In this document: piece after piece, positions 37,889 through 48,146 of the stretch | How positions within the stretch are numbered: position 1 is the stretch's first letter | Layout: the number at the start of each line of letters is the position of its first letter | Assembly (NCBI RefSeq): GCF_900005765.1 | Contig: NC_041692.1 | Coordinates: 1,426,001 to 1,490,000 of the forward strand | Length of the DNA stretch: 64,000 nt | Reading direction: 5' to 3' | DNA from: Plasmodium relictum | Lineage: Eukaryota > Apicomplexa > Aconoidasida > Haemosporida > Plasmodiidae | Made by a program: the position numbers and the translations under genes | Notes under the pieces: generated by a model | The model's input: only the letters and a program-made list of their open reading frames with translations | Database searches by the model: none | What the model was told of the DNA's origin: nothing

Positions 37889-38590
37889 TAAATTATTATT
37901 ATTATTTGAATTATTATTATTATTTGAATTATTATTACTATTTGAATTATTTGTGTTGTTATCGTTTATTTCATTACGATTGTTTATGTTGTATTTATTA
38001 CTGTTAATATCGTTATTTTTACTATTCCGTTCATTTTGAAATGATTTGGTTTTATTTATATTAATATTATTTGACTTATTATAATAAATAACATTTTCAT
38101 CTAATATTTTGTCTTTTGAGAAATATTTGCTTTTTTGAATATAATTATCTTGATTATTAGAAGTGAATTTTTCATTTTCTGAAAAATTATTTGTATTATT
38201 ATTACAAATTAACTTTTTATATAACTCATAACTATCAAAATTTGGAGACTTTATCGAATTTAAATTTAAATCTATCATACATTTTTGTAAGCATTCTATT
38301 AAATATGTTTCTTGTATTTTGTAAGCTCTAATTTTATTTTTGACTCTTAGTAATTTCCTTATGATATTTTTATAAAAATCTTCCAATGATTCTTTATCTT
38401 TCGGTTTTTTAAGCCATATAGGAACTTTTACATTATTTGTCCATCTTTGAATATCATTATAAAAGTAAATATCACTCTCATTACTTGAACTATTCCCGTT
38501 TTTAAGGATTTTTAAATTACCTTTTTTTTTACTATTTTTATTTTTTATTTTTATTTTTGTTTCTTTTTTTATTTTGTCCTTACTCTTCAT
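34490..38590 (-). CDS. Large Asn-rich protein with SLX4-like C-terminal modules (putative)
   Basis: Single exon, 1,366 residues, mostly hydrophilic Asn/Lys/Asp/Ser sequence with a poly-Asn region (about 205-305). Three parts look constrained. Residues about 30-100 (RWTNNVKVPIWLKKP, then a helical LRVKNKIRAYKIQETYLIEC). Residues about 1148-1185: LEGLMEFFGLKSKRLSRKIV followed by INELKKIQDYL, which resembles the SAP-like helix pair of SLX4 (L...G[LV][RK]...[SP][RK][RK]..v..L..I). The last ~70 residues: IDEAISINDVLYKSICDEKK, then IEYSTLKKYLIDCKLNV, ending DKDIEILFKK; spacing is like the SLX4 conserved C-terminal domain that binds SLX1. EVIILDDD (about 1025-1032) is a good SUMO-interacting motif; SLX4 carries such motifs. 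No database search was possible. Otherwise annotate as conserved protein of unknown function. Confidence 0.8.
37680..37960 (-). repeat. Asn-codon microsatellite with NIDSNN minisatellite units
   Basis: On the minus strand this is in-frame AAT repeated, with periodic units reading Asn-Ile-Asp-Ser-Asn-Asn (18-21 base period, best seen at about 37708-37800) and Asn-Asp blocks. It encodes a poly-Asn region of the SLX4-like protein. Expansion by slippage is the likely origin. Confidence 0.95.
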
Positions 38591-38603
38591 ATTATTGTTT
38601 TTG

Positions 38604-38643
<40 letters not shown>

Positions 38644-39468
38644 TTTAATATAAATATCAATGATATTTAGCACATGAAAAACCTTTTTTAATACTTCATG
38701 ATATATAATCACACATAATATTATCTACAATAAATTTTTTACTTTAATTTTTTTTTTTTAAAATAGTGATATCTTCTAATTTACAATTCAATATTTAGAA
38801 TTTCATTTTATCTTCTATGAAAAAAAAAAAGATCTTTTATTTCAACAAAATTTTACGAATTTATGAAGTATTTTATTAAAATTTTATATTTCAAAATTAA
38901 CCAATTTTATATTGTAAAGATCAATCAAAAATGAGATTACATGTAATTATATACATAATTAAAAAAAAAAAAATTATGAATGTGTTAATAAATTTTCAGA
39001 AAAAAGAAAAAAAAAAAAAAATATAAAAATAATTTGCATCCAAATATAAAGATTTTAATTTATATATATATATATATATATATGTAAAAATAAAATAAAA
39101 TATATAATAGAAAAAAAGTATGACTAATGTTTTTTAATAATATATTTTATTTTAATTATTTATTCACTTATTTTTTTTTATCTTTTTCCTTTATTCTTTT
39201 TTTTTTATATTAATTTGAAAAAAATCTTAAAAAGAAAAATATAATTAAATTTCACTATAATAATAAAATAATTCTATACTACGAATAATTTTTTAACCAT
39301 TTTTTTTTTTAATATGTGTGTGTAAATAATAGCATCAGTTGGTTATTAAAAAAGAAGAATATTTATAATATTGCCTATTAAAAAAAACAAATTAAAACTA
39401 AACATGAATTTATAACTTCATATGTAGTTATTTATTACTGATGAAATAATGGAATATATTTTTTTAAA
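38591..39468. promoter_or_regulatory. Divergent intergenic region SLX4-like / L6
   Basis: AT repeat at 38609-38641 directly upstream of the SLX4-like start, a second TA stretch near 39063-39082, and A/T homopolymers. No other feature. Confidence 0.5.
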
Positions 39469-40425
39469 ATGTTAAATAGTTTATTAGATACGAGAAAATG
39501 CTTAAATTCAATTTTATTTGCTTTGAAATTAAGAAACATTAATAAATGGATAAGTGAAGGGAATTTAATCAATAATATTTGTAAAAGAAACTTTGGAGTA
39601 TCAGGAAGTTATGGTTATAGTATTTTTGCAAAAGAAGGAAACAATGATTCAAATGTTGGTAAAAATAATTTACATCAGTATGAAGAAAAATATATAGTTA
39701 ACAATTTAATAAGAAAAAAAAATTTTTATTTTACTAAATGGCCTGGCCAGGTATCAAAATTAGGAGCATCTTACTTTTTTAACAAAAATTATAATATGGG
39801 ATTTTATCATATGCTTATAGAGGAAGAAAATAAAATTAAGAAGGATATTGTCTTAATATCAAGTTGTAACGAAAAAAGTCTTCAAAATAAAAAAATTGAT
39901 AACAAAATGAAAGATTTAACATGTGGTTACTCTGTTCAAATTGTCTTATCTGGTAAAGGTGTTAAATGCTATTACGAAGATGTAAATTATACTCCATTCA
40001 CAGTACAGTATAGAAATAACATAAAACAGTATTATAATTTTAAAAACCCTTTAAAGGAGGTACAAATGCTAAAAGATAGAAGTGATGAAAATATTGATGA
40101 AAATAAAAATACTAAAGAAAATAAAACTTCAGGAGAAAATAAAGATAAAAATTATAAAACAAAAAAAGTTAAAAAATTATTTGTCCGTTTAGGTATAGGA
40201 ACAAAAAATATTGATATTACAAGGATACTAACTATGCATAAAAAATATGTAAATATACACGTTGATAAAACTGGTACAATAATAAATGTATATGGATACA
40301 ATAAAAAGTATGTAGGATCAGTTTCTCATAGATTATATAAAATTGTAAAAATGAACGTATATACAATGAAAGGTGGATACGTATTTCTACATAAGCCTAA
40401 GCAAAAAATTCCAAAAAAGAAATAA
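39469..40425 (+). CDS. Mitochondrial-type large-subunit ribosomal protein L6 (uL6)
   Basis: Single exon, 318 residues. The C-terminal half has uL6 blocks: VQIVLSGKGVKCYY (family ...l.i.GvGyka), KKLFVRLGIGTKN, and INVYGYNKKYVGSVSHRLYK followed by MKGGYVFLHKP (family I.G.dK..VGq.Aa.iR...p.YKGKGi). Between the two uL6 halves lies a Lys/Asn/Glu-rich insert (about 200-240). The N-terminal 100 residues include an Arg/Lys-rich presequence-like start (LDTRKCLNSILFALKLRNIN) and a KWPGQVSKLGASYFF block. Plasmodium apicoplast DNA encodes its own rpl6 (established), so a nuclear copy is best assigned to the mitochondrial ribosome. uL6 sits at the base of the L7/L12 stalk. Confidence 0.78.
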   Translation: MLNSLLDTRKCLNSILFALKLRNINKWISEGNLINNICKRNFGVSGSYGYSIFAKEGNNDSNVGKNNLHQYEEKYIVNNLIRKKNFYFTKWPGQVSKLGASYFFNKNYNMGFYHMLIEEENKIKKDIVLISSCNEKSLQNKKIDNKMKDLTCGYSVQIVLSGKGVKCYYEDVNYTPFTVQYRNNIKQYYNFKNPLKEVQMLKDRSDENIDENKNTKENKTSGENKDKNYKTKKVKKLFVRLGIGTKNIDITRILTMHKKYVNIHVDKTGTIINVYGYNKKYVGSVSHRLYKIVKMNVYTMKGGYVFLHKPKQKIPKKK

Positions 40426-41141
40426 AAAAAAAAGTTTTGAACTAATGAAATTTGATTTCAACATATTTGGGAAGTTACATATGTAACTTATTGTTTAATA
40501 CAGATATTGTTCAAATATTTTTTTTTTTAAGAATTTTGTTAATTACAGATTTAAGAAAAAAAAATATAATTTTAAAAATAAAATTTTTAATTATTTTTAA
40601 TATTAATATAAAATAGAAAAAAAAATAATAATAAAATAAAATTAATACAACCTTAATGTTATCTATACATAAAAAAATATTTGTTGATAAAGACAATTCT
40701 ACATATATTACAGGAAGTGCAATAATATATTTTATGTAACCTTATAGAAATTTTGTATTATACATATCAATAATATTTTAAATTAAAATAATAATAATAA
40801 TTCTATTAAATATATGTTGAATATTTTTATAACGTTTATTTTCCTATAAATTTTTTGATATTTATTTTATTTTTTTTTCTTTAAAATAATGTAAATACAT
40901 TTTTATACTTATTCATAATGCACACTTCCTTAATAGAATTTATAATATGGGATAGTATTATAATCTTAAATTAAGAAAAATAGATGTATTTTTATTTAAT
41001 TTTTTTAACCATACTCTGTATAAATTGTGAAAAAACTTAACTCTCTCAGTTTTCTTTATTTGTTGTTTTTTTTTTTTTTTTTTTTTCTTTTTTTAAATTT
41101 AACATAATAATTTATAAAATTTCTTAACTTTAATTAAAATA
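40426..41141. other. Intergenic between convergent L6 and SF3B6
   Basis: Contains two inverted repeats soon after the L6 stop: GAAATTTGATTTC near 40447-40459, and a perfect 18-base palindrome AAGTTACATATGTAACTT at 40472-40489. The rest is AT-rich with a long T run near 41065-41090. The frame at 40511-40696 (-) is low complexity and not called. Confidence 0.55.
40472..40489. repeat. Perfect 18-base palindrome
   Basis: AAGTTACATATGTAACTT equals its own reverse complement. It lies about 45 bases past the L6 stop codon and could form a hairpin in the 3' UTR or bind a dimeric protein; no function known. Confidence 0.9.
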
Positions 41142-41649
41142 TTATAAGGATTCTTTTTCATTTTTTAATTTTTCTTTTAATTCCTTTTTTTTTTGAGCCT
41201 TCACTGGGTCATAATACAAAACTACCAAATATCTGCCTGCAACATTAAAACCCGATAAATGATCTAAAGCATTCTTTGCATCGTATATATCATCATAAAC
41301 AACAAAAGATGTTCCTTTCGTTCCTTCAGAATTTCCTTTTCTTATTTGCCTAACAGTACCATATTTCCCAAAAATATCATACAATTCATCAGCTGATATC
41401 TTATAAGGTAAATTTCTAAAAAAGAAATCAAATATAAAATAATTTATATACTTTTATAACATTTAATTTATATATTTTTTTGCAATGCCATATATATATA
41501 TAAATATATTTATTTAACATTTTTATATAAAAATACATTAATATATTTATTTAATAATATTTTGATATCATATAAATAAAAAGTAGAAGCTACCTAACAT
41601 ATAGAATTCTACTAACTTCCGGGGGTAAACGAATACTTCTCCTAGACAT
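41142..41649 (-). CDS. SF3B6: Splicing factor 3B subunit 6 (p14/SF3b14a)
   Basis: Exon 1 at 41649-41594, intron 41593-41416 (GTAGCT...TTTAG), exon 2 at 41415-41142; 109 residues, near human p14 (125). One RRM: RNP2 ILYVRNLPY spans the splice junction, RNP1 is GTSFVVYDD, followed by [20 protein letters not shown] and the characteristic [14 protein letters not shown] tail that packs on SF3B1. The N-terminal [14 protein letters not shown] also matches p14. p14 sits in the U2 snRNP next to the branch-point adenosine. The conserved RNP2 Tyr that touches the branch adenosine is kept (ILYV). Confidence 0.97.
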
Positions 41650-42465
41650 TGAAAATTTATTTTAAAAAAAAAAAAGTTTAAATTACAAAAAGCTAAAGAA
41701 TTAAGAAATTATGAAATCATAGGATAAAATAAAAAAAAAAAAAAACCTTATATATAATTCTCTAATCAAAACATTTACATCAGAGAATTTTAAATATTTA
41801 AAAAAACCTAACAATAATAAATTTATTTTTCTTTTAAGGTTTAATATTTTAAATTATATAAAAAAAAAAAGAAATTTTATTTAAATATATTACTAAAATG
41901 TATAAATTTAGAAATAAATTTTAATTTTAATGTTTTTATTTCATTTCTTGACAAAATATATCAAAATTTGAAAAAAAAAAATTGAATAGCTATATCAAAA
42001 ATAAAACTTTTATACTAAAAAAAAAAAATAATAATAATAAATTTTATGTAATTAAAAAAAAAAAAGTATAATAAAATCTAGATTAATAAAAAATATATAT
42101 ATATATTAATAATGCAAAATACATAATCTATAATGAATAATAATATACATATAAAAAATAAAAATAGATAAATACACAAATATATTAAAATTCAAAAAAT
42201 ATATATGTATATTTATAAATTTTTTTTTTTCCGATACAAAATATTAATAAAATTTTAAAATTTATTTTAAAATTAAAAAGTTTAAAGAATTGAAAAACAA
42301 TATAAAAAAAAAGAATAATTGAATTAAAAATATGATAATAATTTAAGAAAAATGAATGTTAATTTTATGTAATGTTAAAATTTTTGTGTATATTAAAAAG
42401 ATTTTAAAATTTTAAGATATTACATAAAAACAAAATCATAATAAAGTAAAAATTTAATTATTTTT
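41650..42465. other. Intergenic upstream of SF3B6, 3' flank of the RAP protein gene
   Basis: A/T homopolymers and short AT stretches only; stops in all frames. Confidence 0.5.
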
Positions 42466-45400
42466 TTATCTTAATAACTTTGTTAAATATAAATAAAGAT
42501 TATTCCTATTTCGAATGTCATTTAGTTCTTCAGAACAAATTGGAATCAAATTAATTCTGTAAAATTATAAAAATAAAAAAATAATAATGATAATAATAAT
42601 TATAATAAAAATAAAATAATTGTAATTATATTTACAATAAAAATAATAACCATAATAATGAAAACAATATATACATATAAATAAAATTGAGTAATAACAT
42701 TAATGATATTATCATTAATATTAATAAAATCAAATTATAAAGATATATTATTATAACATATGTTATATGTTTTATTTCTTTTTATTTCTATTACTCTGTT
42801 AGAAATTTTCTACGTAAGATAATTTGAACTAAAAATAAAATTAAAGCCATTTCCCTTTTAAAAAATGTTTTCTCATTTCTCTCTATGGGATTTCTATCTT
42901 TTCTGTTTTTCGTAAGTGAAATTAAGTTAAAATAAGAATATACAAAAAAAAAGAAGGTTTTTGTTTCTGTTCTATTGCTTTTATTGACTTCAATCATAAT
43001 TAAATGATTATGAAATAATTCTATTTTTTTTACATTAATTATTTTGAAATCACTTTTGAATATTATACTTTTCATTTTTTTCTTTGACTTAAATTTATCT
43101 ATAAATCTTTTTTTTTTTTTTTTTTTTTCACTTTTTTTTTTCATTAATCTCATCAAGAGCATACAATGCAAATAAAGTTTATGAGAACTATTCTGTAAAT
43201 AGCTATATTCTTCATAAATATTGTGATGGACAATGTTCCTATAGAGGCTATAACTTTTAAAAAAATAATCATCTTCAAATGAATAATTATTATTTTTTAA
43301 TTTATATTTATATATAGTTTGGGATATACATGGAAAATTTAACAAATTTATATAAGAAGATTTGTGATTCTCTAATTGACTATTTCTATTAATTAAGCTA
43401 CTTTCTTGAAAATCTTTAATTTTTTTATCACTATCATTTATTGATAATCTTAATAAATTTAATTTTTCATTCTGATTTGTTAATTCACTTTGAGTATAAT
43501 CAAAATAATTCTTAAAAGTTTTTTTGCTTCCTATATTTTTATACATTATATTTTTCCAGTACATTAATATATGAAAATACTTTTGAAATAATTTTAAAAA
43601 TACATATTTTAATGAATTGATGCATAAAATAAACTTAAAATATAAATGATAACTTAAATTGATTATCTTAGGCTTTTTTAAAAGAATCATCTTATCTAAT
43701 ATAAATACAATTAATTTTTCATAAATAGAAAATTTTTCTTTCTTAAAATTGTTATTTATAAAATGCCTAATAAATATAATAATTGTACTAAATAATAATT
43801 CTATTAAATCATTTGGTTTTATATATTCTGACATATTGGTAGACTTCAGTATTAAATATTTTTTTTTTTTTTTCCAAGATTTCAGAAATTTACATATCAA
43901 AAATTTATTATATTTATTTATGTTTTTAAAACTACTATTTAACTTCATCATATCATCCAATTTTTGTATTCTTCTTTTTATCATTTTCCTTTCTAGATTA
44001 ATGAAAATCTTGTTAATATAAAGATTCTTTTTATATTTAAATTTTTCTAAATAATTACATCCTTTGTATTTATAAGTTAAAAAAAATTTTTTTATAACAT
44101 TTCTTAGACTTGATTTCTTTCTCTTTTTTTCATTATAAATAACTGAAATTAATTGTTCCCTTTTTTCTTCAAAACTTTTTGACTTCTGGCATTTTAGAAA
44201 ATTGTTTATCAAACTCTTTTCTATTTCATCAAAGTCTAAAAAAAAAATTAAATTAAAAAAAAAACAATAAAAATATAAAAATAATAAACAATAAATAATA
44301 TATATATATATGTATATATACATAATTTTTAAGAGAGAAAAAGAAAATATCAAAAAATGAAAAAAATAAAAAGTAATATGATATATGATATGATATATAT
44401 GGAAATTTATATGCAAATTAGTCATTTATGTATTAAGAAATAAAAAGATATTTCTTTTTATATTTTTATATTAAATTAAAGTTTATTACTTTTTCTTTCT
44501 TCATTTTGATAAACACTGCTTTCTTTTATTCTTAAGCATCTTTTTTTTAATATTATTTCATCAATTTTATATGAGCTTAAAAAATTCATTAATAATATAA
44601 TATTATAAATGTTAATTTTATTATTCTTTATTTGATCTGTTTTGTTCTTTAAGTATGAATATATGGATTTTTTATCATTCAAATCATTAAAAATATAATT
44701 ATTTTTCAACATATAAAAATTACAAAAAAATATTTTTTCTTCATTTTGTTTACTTAAAAAAAACAAAATATTTTGATTAATATCATTAATTATTTTTAAA
44801 AAATAGTTGTTTGTAATTTTGTTTTTTCTACATTTCATTTTTTTATTTATACAGAAATAAGTATAACTTTTTTTTTTTTTTAATGTCTTTATTTTTAGTT
44901 CATGCAAATTAGACAATGCTTTTATAAGAAGTATTATAATACTATTTTTGATAGTAACAGAATTTTCCAATTTTAAAAATTTCTCAAAAATTTTTTTAAT
45001 TAAAATAAATATTCTCAGATTAAATGAAAAGACTAAAGAATATATTTGGTTATAGGAATTATAAGAATAATAATTTAATAATTTTCTTTTATTTGAATAA
45101 TTTTTTCCTAAAAAAAATAAATAATTCTTTTTATTGTTCTCTATAACATTATAATTTTTTTTCTTTACACCATTATAATTTCTTGTACTATTAATAAAAA
45201 TAATCTTTTCATTATTCGAAATTATTTTTTTTTTTTTTATGTTACAATAATAATCTTTAAAAACATTACTTGTTATTAAACTATTAAAATAGAAAATAAA
45301 ATCAACAATATTATTCAATTCTTTTAAAACAAGGGAATTTTTTAAATAAATTTTTTTCAAAATAGACAATGTAGAACTATCAATTAATCTAAATATTTCT

Positions 45401-47781
45401 TTTTGATACTTGATATTGTGAGGTATTATTAAAGTAGAAGATAAAATTTTATTTAACTCTTCAAATTTAATATTATTTTTATTTAATAGTGAACAGTATA
45501 ATGAGTTTAAGAAATCATTATTTAATTTATTAAAATGAAAATGAAAAAAAAGATAATGATGGGCATTATTTAAATTTTTATAATGGGGTTTATGATTCAT
45601 AACAAAATTTGATATAAAGTGAACTGCATCTTCATTTATGAAATATTTTTTTTTTATTAATGTATTCAATAAAATTTTTATCTGTTCATCTTTTAAATAT
45701 ATTATTTTGTTATTATTGAATAAAAATCTAATTAAAAAATTTAGAATATTATTTGAGATCTTGTTATTTTTAATATTCGAAAAACTGTTCATTATATCTA
45801 CTATTTGTTCAGACTTAAAATAATTTATTTTACTTTCAATTAATAAGGTTAACATAGATAAGACTTCGTCATTTAAAATTTTACTTTTCTTAGAAAAACA
45901 ACTTAGTGTTATCAATAGACTTTTTTCATCGAATTTTAAATTCATATATTTATAATTATAATAAAAAAAATCAAATAATTTATTATTATTATTATTATCA
46001 TCATTACAATAATTGTGATCACAAATTTTAATAAAAGGTATAAAAATACGTGCACTTAATTTCTTTTTCATTTTTTTTATTAATTTCATTTGGATAATTT
46101 CAGAATTTTTTATGCTATGATCATTCAGTTTATTATTAAAACCATTATTTAAATTATTAGAATTTAAATTTGTCCTATTTAATATATTTTTTGTTTCATT
46201 ATTTATATTATCATTTAATATATTTTTTTTATTTAGATTACTTTTACTATTGTATTTATCATATGATTTATTTTTTTTAGAACATTCAATTTGATATATC
46301 TTATTCTCATTTTCTTTTTGATACTTTTGTAAAATATCATCTCTTTTTTTATATAAAAATTTTCTCTCTTTTCTATTAAATATTATATATTCACTTTTGA
46401 TTTTTTTTAAAAAGAAGCATCCTATTTTATCCTTAATATAAGAAAAGAAAAACACATTCAAACAATCATAAATATTTACCAATCTATTGATATTTTCAAT
46501 TACAACTTTTCTCTTTTTTAAACATTCAACAAGAAAGAATATAAAATCTATAGAATTCTTTTTATTTTTCTTGTTTTCAAAGTTTATTTTATAAAATATT
46601 TTGAAGGATTCCGAATTTATTTTTTTATTTTGATTGTCGTCATTATTATATTTTTTATTAATTGAATTATCTCCAAATATAATATACCCATCACTTAAAT
46701 CTTTTACGTTTTCTTTTATTTTATTTATATTTTTATGTATTTTTAAATAAGAGTTTAGTATATTATATAATTGATATATAGAGAATGAGTATAATCTATG
46801 CAAAATTATAAAATTAAATTTATACAAACATAAAATATTGTACATATTTATATTTTTTAAATTTGAAAAGATACAAAACATTGATATTAAATCCCTATTA
46901 GGAATTGTATACATATTTAGAAATTCCCAAAATAAATAATTAAAATACTCAATATTAAAATAGTCTAATTTTATAAAAATATTACTAATTATTATTAATT
47001 TTCTAAATTCTACATTTTCTTTTTTCCTAATAAAATTACATATATCATCAAATAAATTATAATTTACATAATTGTATTTTTGACATTTATCTAAGATAAT
47101 AGTTAAATTATTAACATCATTCATCTCATATTTAATAATTAATTTATTTTTTTTATTTTCATTTTTTTCAAAAGTGTTCATATATTTTTGGACAGTATTA
47201 AAATTTTTTTTTATAGAAATGTCATATAAATTTCTATGCTTCTTACCAGATGCTTCTTTTTTTTTATCATATGTAAGATTATTATATATTTCACAAATAT
47301 TTTCAATATTATTTAATTTTTTTTTTAAATTCTTTTTGCTTTCCATTATCAGCATATTATTTTTTTCATTAACTTTCTGTACTAGGATCTTCTTATTTCT
47401 CTTTTTTTCTTCTTCATATGTATTACTAATTATTTCTGTATTTGTAATTTTTACATTTTCTGAATTTACATTATTTTCATTATTTCTTTTTTTTAAATAA
47501 TTATCATCATATTGATCTAATTTACTTTGTTTTTTATGTGAAAAATGTTTTATTTCATTTTCATTAATTTTTAAATTATTATCAAATAAAAAAAGAGATT
47601 TTTCTTTTTTGGAGAATTCTATAATTTGTATTAATTCTTTATTTTTATATAATAATGTTATTTTTTCATTGTATAAGTTGTTTCTGTAAGTTGTTTTAAA
47701 ATTGTATATACGTTTTTTTTTATTATTTTCTCTATATATTACTTTTTTTAAGAATTTTATTTTTTTTACGTTGTTTATCAT
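42466..47781 (-). CDS. Putative RAP/heptatricopeptide-repeat organellar RNA-binding protein
   Basis: Three exons: 47781-44490, 44235-42795, 42556-42466; 1,607 residues, in frame at both junctions (AAAA|GTAATA and CAGA|GTAATA donors, poly-T acceptors). I joined two long frames because each lacks a proper end or start alone. The protein is very rich in Lys, Asn, Ile and Phe. Helical tandem repeats occur at about 600-760, for example LLITLSCFSKKSKILNDEVL and SEQIVDIMNSFSNIKNNKIS, resembling the heptatricopeptide repeats of apicomplexan mitochondrial RNA proteins. The last ~45 residues (VQIILRRKFLTEINLIPICS, then NNLYLYLTKLL) fit a RAP domain, whose pattern ends in a hydrophobic strand and a yLk..L helix. 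Such proteins bind fragmented organellar rRNA or mRNA. The N-terminus (MINNVKKIKFLKKVIYR) is basic and suits a mitochondrial presequence. The family call is inference. Confidence 0.75.
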
Positions 47782-48146
47782 TTTTCTTTTATTTTTCTTA
47801 AAGCTTATTTTTCTATATTTATTTAGAGCACATCTTTCTCGAATATTTGTTCTTTCTTAATTGAAAATAATAATTTATATATTTTTTTATATAAAGATAC
47901 ATCTCCTTTATTAAATTATGCTTTGGTAGTTATTATTTTATTTTATTTTTTTTTATATTGCCTTACTGAATTGCTCATATTATTTTACAATTTTTTATTT
48001 TTAAATTTTTTTTTTTTTTTTTGTATTAATTTGTACATAATTTTTTTTTTATGTGATAGTCTAAAACTATAGGTAATTATGATCTTTATTTTATTTTTTT
48101 TTTTACTTTTTTGTTTGTTTAATTCTTCATAAGATCATATATATGT
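47782..48146. promoter_or_regulatory. Short divergent promoter region RAP protein / apicoplast IleRS
   Basis: 365 bases separate the two start codons, the tightest large-gene head-to-head pair here. T-rich, no motif assigned. Two organelle gene-expression proteins may share control (inference). Confidence 0.5.

Noticed and set aside
37621-38007. Tyr-rich ORF on + strand
   Set aside because: Frame-shifted antisense reading of the AAT repeat in the SLX4-like gene.
44236-44425. N-terminal 60 residues of an open frame on - strand (hydrophobic Tyr/Ile/Phe)
   Set aside because: This is intron sequence of the RAP-like gene; a poly-T acceptor at 44236 precedes the real exon.
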